44,048 bases of DNA from Thermodesulfobacteriota bacterium (GTDB taxonomy: Bacteria > Desulfobacterota > Deferrisomatia > Deferrisomatales > JACRMM01): assembly GCA_040756475.1 (NCBI GenBank), contig JBFLZB010000014.1, positions 1 through 44,048 of the forward strand, written 5' to 3'. Below, one piece after another: positions 22,017 through 29,810 of this stretch. Position 1 is the stretch's first letter. The number at the start of each line of letters is the position of its first letter. A program made the translations under genes and the position numbers. Below the pieces are notes generated by a model, which worked only from the letters and a program-made list of their open reading frames with translations, ran no database searches and was not told where the DNA came from.

Positions 22017-24335
22017 ATGAAGAGCGCACAGTGGATGACGCCGGCGATCCTTCTCGCCGGCCTGGCCCTTCTGGCCACCGGCTGCGGAGAAGGCGGCAAG
22101 GAGTCGCCCCACCGGGGCCGCACCGCCGCCGAGGCGGCGGGCCGCGAGCTGGGCTCCGACGCCAGCGGCGCCGCGTACGTGGGGGCGGACCTGTGCCTGG
22201 GGTGCCACCTGGACGAGGCGGCCGCGTGCAGCTCGTGCCACCCGCAGCACCAGCTTTGGCCGGAGGCTGTCGCAGCCTATCTGGAGAGCCGGCACGCCCA
22301 CGGCGCCGGGCGCATGGACGCGTCTGCCGAGACGGCGAGCTGCCGGCTCGCCTGCCACGACCCCGTGGGCGACGGAGCCTTCCTCGAAGACCGGCCCGAC
22401 CTGGAAGGCCCCGTGCCCGCCGCGGGGCTCGCCGCCGTGGGTTGCGAAGCCTGCCACGGGGGCGGCGCCGGCCATTTCGGCCGGGGGCCCCTGCCCGACC
22501 CGAGGCCCGGCGCCGGCGTGTGCGGGCGCTGCCACGACAACCTCTCGGGGCTCCACGCGGCGGACCACCCGGAGGGTATGCGGATCTGGGGCGCCTACCA
22601 GGCCTCGCCCCACGCCCGGTCCCTGAACCCCGAGCGGCACAACGTGCCGGGCTCCGCCTCCCTGGTGCAGGCCCGGTGCGCCCGGTGCCACACGGACGAG
22701 GGGACCAAGCTCTACCGCAACGTGGGAGGCACGTTCCCCGAGGCCGCCACGCTCGCAGCGGCGCCGCCGCTGGAGAGCCCCAGCGTCATCCAGTGCCGCA
22801 CCTGCCACGACGCCCACAATCCCGGGCAGCTCCTGGTGGACGCGGAGGAGAACCAGGCGGGGGCCGTGGTGGCCTCGGCCGAGTACCGCACGTGCAGCCA
22901 CTGCCACCCGCCGGAAAACGCCAACTCGGGTGAGATGAACCCCGGCATGTGGTCGGGCGGCACCGTCGGGGTGGGCACCTTCAACCCCGACCGCATCATC
23001 TACGACACCCACTTCGACGACCCGGCCACGCCCGAGATCGAGGGCTACAACCTGAAGGCCGCGAGCGCGCGCACCTGCCGGGACTGCCACGACGTACACG
23101 CCGCAGACCCCACCATCCACCGTCAGTGGGCCCGGTCGGGGCACGGGGGAAGGATCGGAGCCGTCAAGGCCGCAGCAAGGGCCGAAAACCAGGGCGAAGG
23201 CGCCGACGTGGCCATTCGGACCGCCGGGCTCTCCAAGGCGAACGCGTACCCCTGGACGGGCTATCCCTGGAAGGACGGGGTGGGCCCATGGGCCATGGAC
23301 CTCAAGCCCTGCCAGCGCTGCCACACGGCCACGGGCTTTGCGAACTTCGCGACGGATCCGTCGCGCTACTCGGCAGCCCGGAACGATTATTCCTACTTGG
23401 CGGGCGCCCAGCAGGAGATCCTGTACTGCTGGGGATGCCACTCCGACAGCGCGGGGGGCCTGCGCACCCCCGGCCCGATCCCGTTCACCTATCCGGGAGT
23501 GCCTGCGGGCGCCTATCCGGACGTGGCCGGCTCCAACCTGTGCCTGGGCTGCCACACGGGCCTGGCGAGCGGCCGCGCCATTCGAGCCCAGACCGGGTTG
23601 GGCAACCTAGGGGCCTCCGGTGTCCTGCCCCACTACCTGCTCGCGGGCGGGGTGCTCTTCGGGGGCACGGGCGAGACGCCCGGGCTCGGCTACGAGTTCC
23701 CCGGAAGGGAGTACGTGCTGCCCGCCACGGAAAGGCACTACCAGATCGGGCGGCCCGGCCTGGTCGACACGCCCACCGGCAGCCAGGGCCCGTGCGTGGG
23801 CTGCCACTTCAGCTCGGCGGAGCCCCACACCCTGGCCGCCGCGCGCCACGATCCGGTCACCGGCGCCGTCTTCGCGATCGAGAGCCAGGCGTGCGCGGCC
23901 TGCCACCAGGTGGTGCCCGGGCTCGGGGACTTCCGCCTCACGCCCCAGATCCTCGAGGGCAAGCGCGCCGGCTTCCTGGCGGCCGTGGCCGTCCTGAAGG
24001 AGCTCCTGTGGAGCCAGGGGTACGGAGTCCAGGACGACTGGCCCTACTTCACCCGGACGAACTGGGGAGAAGACGACGAGGCGGGCCGCAACACCCTGGG
24101 CGCAGCCTTCAACTTCGCGCTCCTGAGCCACGAGCCCGGCGCCTACGTGCACAACCCGTACTACGCAAAGCAGCTGCTCTACGACACCATCGACTGGGTA
24201 GCCAACGGCGCCCTGGACCACGGCGTCTTGAGCGCGATCCAGACCCTGCCGGCGAGCCCCAGCTTCTCCGGGAGCTTTGCCGAGCACTACAGCCCGGCGG
24301 CGGCCATCCAGTACCTGGTGGACCTGGGCCGGTAG
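22017..24335 (+). CDS. 14-haem c-type cytochrome lipoprotein
   Basis: This 772-residue lipoprotein has a lipobox LATGC (C23). I count thirteen CxxCH motifs (CLGCH, CSSCH, CEACH, CGRCH, CARCH, CRTCH, CSHCH, CRDCH, CQRCH, CWGCH, CLGCH, CVGCH, CAACH) and one C-x3-C-H (CRLACH), so fourteen probable haems. The haem spacing is loose, as in surface cytochromes such as the Omc proteins. The ATG follows GAGGAGGAAGAG. It is divergent from the decahaem-porin operon and probably forms the outer or inner electron partner of the conduit; the side of the membrane cannot be told from sequence. The C-terminal 120 residues have no haem and are not recognised. Confidence 0.88.
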   Translation: MKSAQWMTPAILLAGLALLATGCGEGGKESPHRGRTAAEAAGRELGSDASGAAYVGADLCLGCHLDEAAACSSCHPQHQLWPEAVAAYLESRHAHGAGRMDASAETASCRLACHDPVGDGAFLEDRPDLEGPVPAAGLAAVGCEACHGGGAGHFGRGPLPDPRPGAGVCGRCHDNLSGLHAADHPEGMRIWGAYQASPHARSLNPERHNVPGSASLVQARCARCHTDEGTKLYRNVGGTFPEAATLAAAPPLESPSVIQCRTCHDAHNPGQLLVDAEENQAGAVVASAEYRTCSHCHPPENANSGEMNPGMWSGGTVGVGTFNPDRIIYDTHFDDPATPEIEGYNLKAASARTCRDCHDVHAADPTIHRQWARSGHGGRIGAVKAAARAENQGEGADVAIRTAGLSKANAYPWTGYPWKDGVGPWAMDLKPCQRCHTATGFANFATDPSRYSAARNDYSYLAGAQQEILYCWGCHSDSAGGLRTPGPIPFTYPGVPAGAYPDVAGSNLCLGCHTGLASGRAIRAQTGLGNLGASGVLPHYLLAGGVLFGGTGETPGLGYEFPGREYVLPATERHYQIGRPGLVDTPTGSQGPCVGCHFSSAEPHTLAAARHDPVTGAVFAIESQACAACHQVVPGLGDFRLTPQILEGKRAGFLAAVAVLKELLWSQGYGVQDDWPYFTRTNWGEDDEAGRNTLGAAFNFALLSHEPGAYVHNPYYAKQLLYDTIDWVANGALDHGVLSAIQTLPASPSFSGSFAEHYSPAAAIQYLVDLGR

Positions 24336-24359
24336 CCGACTCGCTGCCGGGATGCGTCC

Positions 24360-24388
24360 GGAGCCCTGCCGCCCTGCGGCGGGGCTCC
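24360..24388 (+). terminator. Terminator after the 14-haem cytochrome gene
   Basis: GGAGCCCTGCCGC and GCGGCGGGGCTCC form a 13-bp stem with one G.U pair and a 3-nt loop, 25 bp after the stop codon. The tail is GCGCGTTTGG, so the T-run is poor. Confidence 0.55.
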
Positions 24389-24464
24389 GGCGCGTTTGGC
24401 CTTCCCGGTCACCCCGCCCTTCGCTACACTGCCACCTCCCTCCTCCCCCACCCTGGAAGACCCC

Positions 24465-26714
24465 GTGCCTCGAGACCTCGCGTCCCTCCTCGCCCAGGAG
24501 CTGCAACTGCGCCTCCCCCAGGTTCGGGCGGTCGTCGAGCTCCTGGGCTCCGGCGCCACCATCCCGTTCGTGGCCCGTTACCGCAAGGAGGCCACGGGGA
24601 GCCTGGACGAGGTGCAGATCGCCGCGGTGTGGGACCGGTACGGCTACCTCAGGGAGCTGGAGGACCGCAAGGAAACGGTAAAGGCCGCGGCGCAGGGCCA
24701 GGGCAAGCTCACCGAGGATCTTGGAGCCCGGATCGACGCCTGTCTCACCAAGCAGGAGCTCGAGGACCTCTACCTCCCGTTTCGGCCCAAGCGCCGCACC
24801 CGGGCCGACGCGGCTCGGGAAAAGGGCCTCGAGCCCCTGGCGCTCCGGGCCCTGGCTCAGGAGGACGTGGCGGGAGCCCTGCCGGAGCTCGCCGCACCGT
24901 TCGTAAACCGGGAGGCCGGCCTGGAAACTCCCGAGGACTGCCTCGCCGAAGCTGCCTACATCGTGGCCGAGACCGTGGCCCACGATCCCGCGGCCCGAGC
25001 CGAGGCGCGCGCGCTGACCGCCTCGAAGGGACGGCTGCGCAGCGCGGTCCTGCCCGAGAAGGTCGGCGAGCGCACCAAGTTCGAGGCCTACTACGACTTC
25101 GGCGAAGCCGCGGCCACGGTGCCTTCCCACCGGGTCCTGGCCGTGCGCCGGGGCGAGGAGGAGGGGGTGCTCCGGGTCTGGATCGATGCCCCCGAAGAGG
25201 AGATCCTCGGCCGCCTGGCGCGCCGCACCGTCATCAACCCCCGCTCGGTCTGGCGCGACTACCTCCTGGCCGCGGTGGGAGACGCCTACCGGCGCCTGCT
25301 CGCCCCCTCCATCGAGATCGACGTGCGGGTGGAGCTCAAGGAACGGGCCGACGAGGCCGCCATCGAGGTCTTCGCCCAGAACCTGCGCCACCTGCTCCTG
25401 GAGAGCCCGGCCGGGCGAGAGCCCGTGCTCGCCATCGACCCGGGCTTTCGTACCGGCTGCAAGGTGGTGATCCTCTCCGAGCTCGGGGACCTGCTGGAGT
25501 GGCGCCCCATCTACCCCCATCCCCCCCAAGGCCGAGCACAGGAGGCGCGCGCCGTGCTCGCAGACCTCATCGGCCGCCACCGGCCCGCCTTCGCCGTGGT
25601 GGGCAACGGCACCGCGGGCCGGGAGACCGAGGCCCTGGTGGCCGCACTCCTCGTGGAGCACCCGGAGTGGGGCTGCCGCTGCCTCACCGTCTCCGAGGCG
25701 GGGGCGAGCGTGTACTCGGCCTCGGAGGTGGCGCGAGAGGAGCTGCCGGAGCTCGACGTCTCGGTGCGCGGCGCGGTAAGCATCGGACGCCGGTTCCAGG
25801 ACCCCCTGGCCGAGCTCGTGAAGATCGACCCCAAGTCCATCGGGGTGGGGCAGTACCAGCACGACGTGAGCCAGCCCCGGCTGCGCAGGGCCCTGGACCG
25901 GGTGGTGGAGTCCTGCGTGAACGCCGTGGGAGTAGACGTCAACACCGCCAGCCCCTCCCTCCTGCGCCACGTGGCCGGGGTGGGGGAGGGCCTGGCGAGG
26001 AACATCGTGGCGTACCGCCAGGAGCGGGGGGCCTTTCGGACCCGTCGCGACCTGAAGGAGGTACCCCGCCTGGGACCCAGGGCCTTCGAGCAGGCCGCCG
26101 GGTTTCTTCGGATTCCGGGGGGCGAGAACCCCCTCGACGCCTCGGCCGTGCATCCCGAGCGCTACCCGGTGGTGGAGCAGATGGCTCGGGACCTGGGGGT
26201 GGCGGTCTCGGCCCTGGTGGGCCATGCGGACCTGGCGCAACGCCTGGACCCGGCCCGGTACGTGGCGGGAAACCTGGGCCTGCCCACCGTGCGCGACATC
26301 CTGGAGGAGCTCAAGAAGCCCGGGCGCGACCCCCGGCGGGAGTTCGCCCCGGTGCGCTTCGACGAGCGGGTGCAGGAGATGGGCGACCTCTCGGAGGGCA
26401 TGGTGCTCCCGGGCGTCGTCACCAACGTGACCCACTTCGGGGCGTTCGTGGACGTGGGGGTGCACGAGGACGGTCTGGTCCACGTCTCGGAGCTTGCCGA
26501 CCGGTTCGTGAAGGACCCGGCCGAGGTGGTGAGCGTGGGGCAGCGGGTGCAGGCGCGCGTCCTCGCCGTGGACCTGGAGCGAAAGCGCATCTCCCTCTCG
26601 CTCAAGAGCCCGGGGGCCGGGCGCCAAGAGCCGAGGAGGGAACGGTCCCAGCCCCGCCCTGGCGCCGAGGATTGGAAGACAAGGCTCTCCTCCCGGTTTC
26701 GGACGAGCGGGTGA
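24465..26714 (+). CDS. tex: Tex-family RNA-binding transcription accessory protein
   Basis: Tex proteins are conserved cytoplasmic nucleic-acid-binding factors related to Spt6. All domains are present in order: the N-terminal helical region with IPFVARYRKEATGSLDE, the YqgF/RNaseH-like domain near residue 322 (VLAIDPGFRTGCKV), the HhH region (NTASPSLLRHVAGVG), and an S1 RNA-binding domain from about residue 640 (GVVTNVTHFGAFVDVGVHEDGLVH). The length of 749 residues is normal. The GTG start is chosen because family proteins begin just before this point; the upstream CTGGAAG is a weak site. The stop codon lies in GGGTGACGGG, a heptamer-repeat-like sequence that continues into a CAAC heptamer array. 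Confidence 0.95.
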   Translation: MPRDLASLLAQELQLRLPQVRAVVELLGSGATIPFVARYRKEATGSLDEVQIAAVWDRYGYLRELEDRKETVKAAAQGQGKLTEDLGARIDACLTKQELEDLYLPFRPKRRTRADAAREKGLEPLALRALAQEDVAGALPELAAPFVNREAGLETPEDCLAEAAYIVAETVAHDPAARAEARALTASKGRLRSAVLPEKVGERTKFEAYYDFGEAAATVPSHRVLAVRRGEEEGVLRVWIDAPEEEILGRLARRTVINPRSVWRDYLLAAVGDAYRRLLAPSIEIDVRVELKERADEAAIEVFAQNLRHLLLESPAGREPVLAIDPGFRTGCKVVILSELGDLLEWRPIYPHPPQGRAQEARAVLADLIGRHRPAFAVVGNGTAGRETEALVAALLVEHPEWGCRCLTVSEAGASVYSASEVAREELPELDVSVRGAVSIGRRFQDPLAELVKIDPKSIGVGQYQHDVSQPRLRRALDRVVESCVNAVGVDVNTASPSLLRHVAGVGEGLARNIVAYRQERGAFRTRRDLKEVPRLGPRAFEQAAGFLRIPGGENPLDASAVHPERYPVVEQMARDLGVAVSALVGHADLAQRLDPARYVAGNLGLPTVRDILEELKKPGRDPRREFAPVRFDERVQEMGDLSEGMVLPGVVTNVTHFGAFVDVGVHEDGLVHVSELADRFVKDPAEVVSVGQRVQARVLAVDLERKRISLSLKSPGAGRQEPRRERSQPRPGAEDWKTRLSSRFRTSG

Positions 26715-26721
26715 CGGGCCC

Positions 26722-26756
26722 CAACGGACAACGTGCAACAGGCAACCGCCAACCGG
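26722..26756. repeat. CAAC heptamer array
   Basis: Five consecutive heptamers each begin with CAAC (CAACGGA, CAACGTG, CAACAGG, CAACCGC, CAACCGG). A similar seven-unit array lies at 36431-36479. Between tex and the ferritin gene there is nothing else apart from the ferritin leader. Confidence 0.8.
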
Positions 26757-26846
26757 CGCCTGCCCTGGACGTGCCGAGATTCGGTGTTAGATTCGTCGCC
26801 CACGCGGCCCTCACCGGGCCCCCACCGGGACGCACAGGAGGACCCC

Positions 26847-27356
26847 ATGCTGAGCAAGAAGCTGCAAGACGCCCTGAACGAGCAGATGAAGAACGAGTTC
26901 TACTCGGGCTATCTCTACAAAGGGATGCAGGCGTACTTCGAGGGCGAGGAGCTCAAGGGGTTCGCCACCTGGTTCAAGGTCCAGACCCTGGAGGAGCTCT
27001 CCCACGGGGAGAAGTTCTTCAACTTCATCAACGAGGCGGGCGGCAAGGCCGAGCTGCGGCCGCTCGACGCCGTGAAGGCCGAGTACAACTCGCCCCTGGA
27101 GGCCTTCGAGGCGGCCCTGAAGCACGAGCAGTTCGTGACCTCGCGGATCAACGACCTCATGGATCTCGCCCGCAAGGAGAGCAACCACGCGGCCCAGATC
27201 TTCCTCCAGTGGTTCGTCACCGAGCAGGTGGAAGAGGAGGCGAGCGCCACGGGCTACGTCAAGAAGCTCAAGATGGTGAAGGGAGACGGCCGGGGAATCC
27301 TCCTCCTGGACCAGGAGGCCGGCCAGCGGGTCTTCACGCCGCCTCCCGGCCTGTGA
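26847..27356 (+). CDS. ftnA: Ferritin, FtnA-type non-haem iron-storage protein
   Basis: The 169-residue product aligns well with bacterial FtnA over its whole length (LNEQMKNEFYSGYLY, LEELSHGEKFF, LKHEQFVTSRIN, LQWFVTEQVEEE). The ferroxidase ligands are visible: E17, the E..H of EELSH, E in KHEQ and E/Q in TEQVEEE. It would oxidise ferrous iron and store it as a mineral core in a 24-subunit shell in the cytoplasm. The ATG follows a strong CAGGAGGACCCC. It is monocistronic, bounded by its own terminator. Iron storage fits a cell with many haem proteins. Confidence 0.95.
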   Translation: MLSKKLQDALNEQMKNEFYSGYLYKGMQAYFEGEELKGFATWFKVQTLEELSHGEKFFNFINEAGGKAELRPLDAVKAEYNSPLEAFEAALKHEQFVTSRINDLMDLARKESNHAAQIFLQWFVTEQVEEEASATGYVKKLKMVKGDGRGILLLDQEAGQRVFTPPPGL

Positions 27357-27376
27357 GGCCCGCGCAGGCGTTCCCG

Positions 27377-27405
27377 AAAGGGCCCGGCGACCCCGGGCCT
27401 TTTCT
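27377..27405 (+). terminator. Rho-independent terminator of ferritin
   Basis: AAAGG and CCCGG, with a one-base bulge, pair with CCGGGCCTTT, followed by TTTTCTGTT. It lies 20 bp after the stop codon and is the best terminator in the window. Confidence 0.75.
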
Positions 27406-27469
27406 GTTACCATGAAGCGCGTGCAGGCTGCTTTTTCAGCAGCCTCCCGACCCGACCCTGGGGTACACC

Positions 27470-29776
27470 GTGACGCGCCAGCCCTGCGCCAGAGCGCCCC
27501 GTCGCACCCGCTGCGAGGCCCTCCCGGCCCTCGATGCCCGGGAGTGGCGCGCGGTGCTCGACGCCGTGAACGACCCCATCTTCGTCCACGACGCCGCCAC
27601 CGGCGACATCCTCGAAGCGAACCGAGCTGCGTGCGAGCTCTACGGGTGGTCGCGGGAGGAGCTTCGCACCCTCGCCATGGCCGACCTGAGCAGCGGGGCG
27701 CCCCCCTGCACCCAGGAGGACGCGGCAGGCTGGGTGCGCCGGGCGGCGGAAGTCGGGCCGCAACGCTTCGAGTGGGTAGCCCGCCACAGGGACGGCCGGC
27801 GCTTCTGGGCCGAGGTCAGCCTGCGTCGCGTGGACGTGGGGGGCAGGCCGCGGGTGGTGGCCAGTGTGCGCGACATCACCGCGCGCAAGGGGGCCGAGGC
27901 CTCCCTGCGGGTGAGCGAGCAGCGCTACCAGAACGCGTTTCGGGAGGCCGGCATCGGCATGGCGATGTGCGCACCCGACGGACGGTTCCTCCAGGTCAAC
28001 CGCGCCCTGTGCGAGATGCTGGGATACTGCGAGGACGCGCTCGACGGCGTCTCGGTGCTCGACGTGACCCACCCGGAAGACCGGGAGGCCAGCCGAGAGC
28101 ACCTGGAGCGCCTGCTCGGGGGAGAGCTCGGCAGTTACCGGTTCGAGAAGCGGTATCTCACCCGGGGCGGGGAGACCCGCTGGGGCTCGGTGGTCGTCAC
28201 CCTGGTTCGAGACGTCGCGGGGGCCCCCCTGCACACGGTGAGCCAGATCCAGGACATCACCGAGCGCCGGCGAGCAGAAGAGGCCTTGCGGGAGAGCGAG
28301 CGAAAGTACCGGACCCTCCTGGAGACCACGGGCACGGGCTTCGTCATCGCCGACCTGGACGGACGCATCCTCGACGCCAACGCCGAGTACGTGCGGCTTG
28401 CGGGTCACCGGTCCCTCGGCGAGATCCGGGGCCGCAGCGCCCTGGAGTGGACCGCGCCCCACGACCGGGAGCGAAACGCCGCCGCCATCGCCGAGTGCCT
28501 GTCCCAGGGGAAGCTGCGCAACTTCTCGGTGGACTACGTGGACGCCCAGGGCCGGCCGACGCCGCTCGAGATCAACGCCAGCGCCCTCGAGACCGCCCAG
28601 GGGCCGCGCATCCTGGGTCTGTGCCAGGACGTCTCCCAGCGCCGGGCCGCGGAGGAGGCGAGGGCGGCCCTGGAGCGGGAGCTCCACCGCAGCCACGCCC
28701 TGGAGGCGGTGGGGCGCCTGGCGGGGGGCGTCGCCCACGACTTCAACAACATCCTGGGAAGCATCCTGGGGTCGGTGTACGTGGCGCGCATGGAAGGGGG
28801 CTGGGAGGGGTCGGCCGCGGCGGAGCTCGGCCGCATCGAGACCCTGTGCAAGCGGGGGGGCGAGCTGACGCGGCAGCTCCTCACGGTGGCGCGGCGCCCC
28901 CCGGGGCAGGAAGAGGCGCTCGACGTGAGCCGTCAGGTGGGGGAAGTGCGCCAGCTCCTCGAGCGCACCCTGCCCCGGGACATCCGGCTGGAGGTGGAAT
29001 CGGAAGAAGGGCTCCCCGCCGTGCGGGCAGACCGCGCCGGGGTCACCGCGGTGCTCCTCAGCCTGGCCCTCAACGCCCGAGATGCCATGCCCGCGGGGGG
29101 CCTGCTCCGGATGCGCGCCCGCCGGCGCCAGGAGAAGAGTGGCGAGGAGTGGGTGCACCTGGAGGTCGCCGACTCGGGCCCCGGTATCCCCGAGCACCTG
29201 CGCGACCGGCTGTTCGAACCCTTCGTCACCACCAAGGCCATCGGGAAGGGCATGGGCCTGGGGCTCTCCACGGCCCGGGCGGCGGTGCAGGGCTGGGGCG
29301 GCGACATACGGGTGGACTCGGCCCCCGGCCGGGGGAGCACCTTCACGGTGCGCCTGCCGGCGTGGAGCGGGGACCGGGGCGGCGAGAGCCCGAAGAGCCG
29401 CTCCCACCCCCTCACCACGGCTCCCCTCCTGGTGGTGGAGGACGAGGAAGGGGTCGCCCGGCTCATGACCCTGACCCTGGAGGCACAGGGCTACATCACG
29501 GTACAGGCCGCCACCGGCGTCGAGGCGCTGGAACGGATGCGAGAGCGGCGCGGCGCCTTCGGCCTGGTCATTCTCGACCTCGTCCTGCCCGAGCTCAGGG
29601 GCGAGCAGGTGTACCGCGTGCTCCGCGGGCTGACCCCCGAGGTGCCCGTGCTCGTGGTGTCGGGCCGGGAGGACCTGGCCAAGGCCCTGGCTCCCTGCGG
29701 CCCGACCCTCGTCAAGCCGTTCTCCGCCGAAGAGTTTCTCGACGCCGTCGCCCGCGCGCTGCGCTCCGGCGCCTGA
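27470..29776 (+). CDS. Hybrid sensor histidine kinase: three PAS domains, HisKA/HATPase and receiver
   Basis: The 768-residue protein has no membrane segment, so it senses an internal signal. Three PAS/PAC units (about residues 25-145, 150-270, 280-400) precede the kinase core. The phosphoaccepting H423 lies in GGVAHDFNN, a motif typical of the HisKA group with a receiver partner. The ATP-binding boxes are intact (N box LNARDAMPAGG, G1 DSGPGIP, F box LFEPFVTTK, G2 GKGMGLGLS). A C-terminal receiver domain carries D703 in LVILDLVLPE and the conserved lysine in LVKPFS. No output regulator gene is adjacent, so phosphate would pass to an unlinked histidine phosphotransferase or regulator. The GTG start is preceded by a weak GGGG; it could start a little further in. 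Confidence 0.92.
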   Translation: MTRQPCARAPRRTRCEALPALDAREWRAVLDAVNDPIFVHDAATGDILEANRAACELYGWSREELRTLAMADLSSGAPPCTQEDAAGWVRRAAEVGPQRFEWVARHRDGRRFWAEVSLRRVDVGGRPRVVASVRDITARKGAEASLRVSEQRYQNAFREAGIGMAMCAPDGRFLQVNRALCEMLGYCEDALDGVSVLDVTHPEDREASREHLERLLGGELGSYRFEKRYLTRGGETRWGSVVVTLVRDVAGAPLHTVSQIQDITERRRAEEALRESERKYRTLLETTGTGFVIADLDGRILDANAEYVRLAGHRSLGEIRGRSALEWTAPHDRERNAAAIAECLSQGKLRNFSVDYVDAQGRPTPLEINASALETAQGPRILGLCQDVSQRRAAEEARAALERELHRSHALEAVGRLAGGVAHDFNNILGSILGSVYVARMEGGWEGSAAAELGRIETLCKRGGELTRQLLTVARRPPGQEEALDVSRQVGEVRQLLERTLPRDIRLEVESEEGLPAVRADRAGVTAVLLSLALNARDAMPAGGLLRMRARRRQEKSGEEWVHLEVADSGPGIPEHLRDRLFEPFVTTKAIGKGMGLGLSTARAAVQGWGGDIRVDSAPGRGSTFTVRLPAWSGDRGGESPKSRSHPLTTAPLLVVEDEEGVARLMTLTLEAQGYITVQAATGVEALERMRERRGAFGLVILDLVLPELRGEQVYRVLRGLTPEVPVLVVSGREDLAKALAPCGPTLVKPFSAEEFLDAVARALRSGA

Positions 29777-29810
29777 GGCGCGGCAGATTCCCTTGCTCCG
29801 AGAGGCATCC

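Noticed and set aside
18299-22933. A 1544-codon plus-strand frame across the cytochrome operon
   Set aside because: It runs opposite the decahaem, porin and binding-protein genes, which have signal peptides, haem motifs and ribosome binding sites. The frame has none.
22949-27415. A 1488-codon plus-strand frame across the cytochrome, tex and ferritin genes
   Set aside because: It crosses three well-supported genes in another frame, and the product is Pro/Gly/Arg-rich low-complexity sequence.
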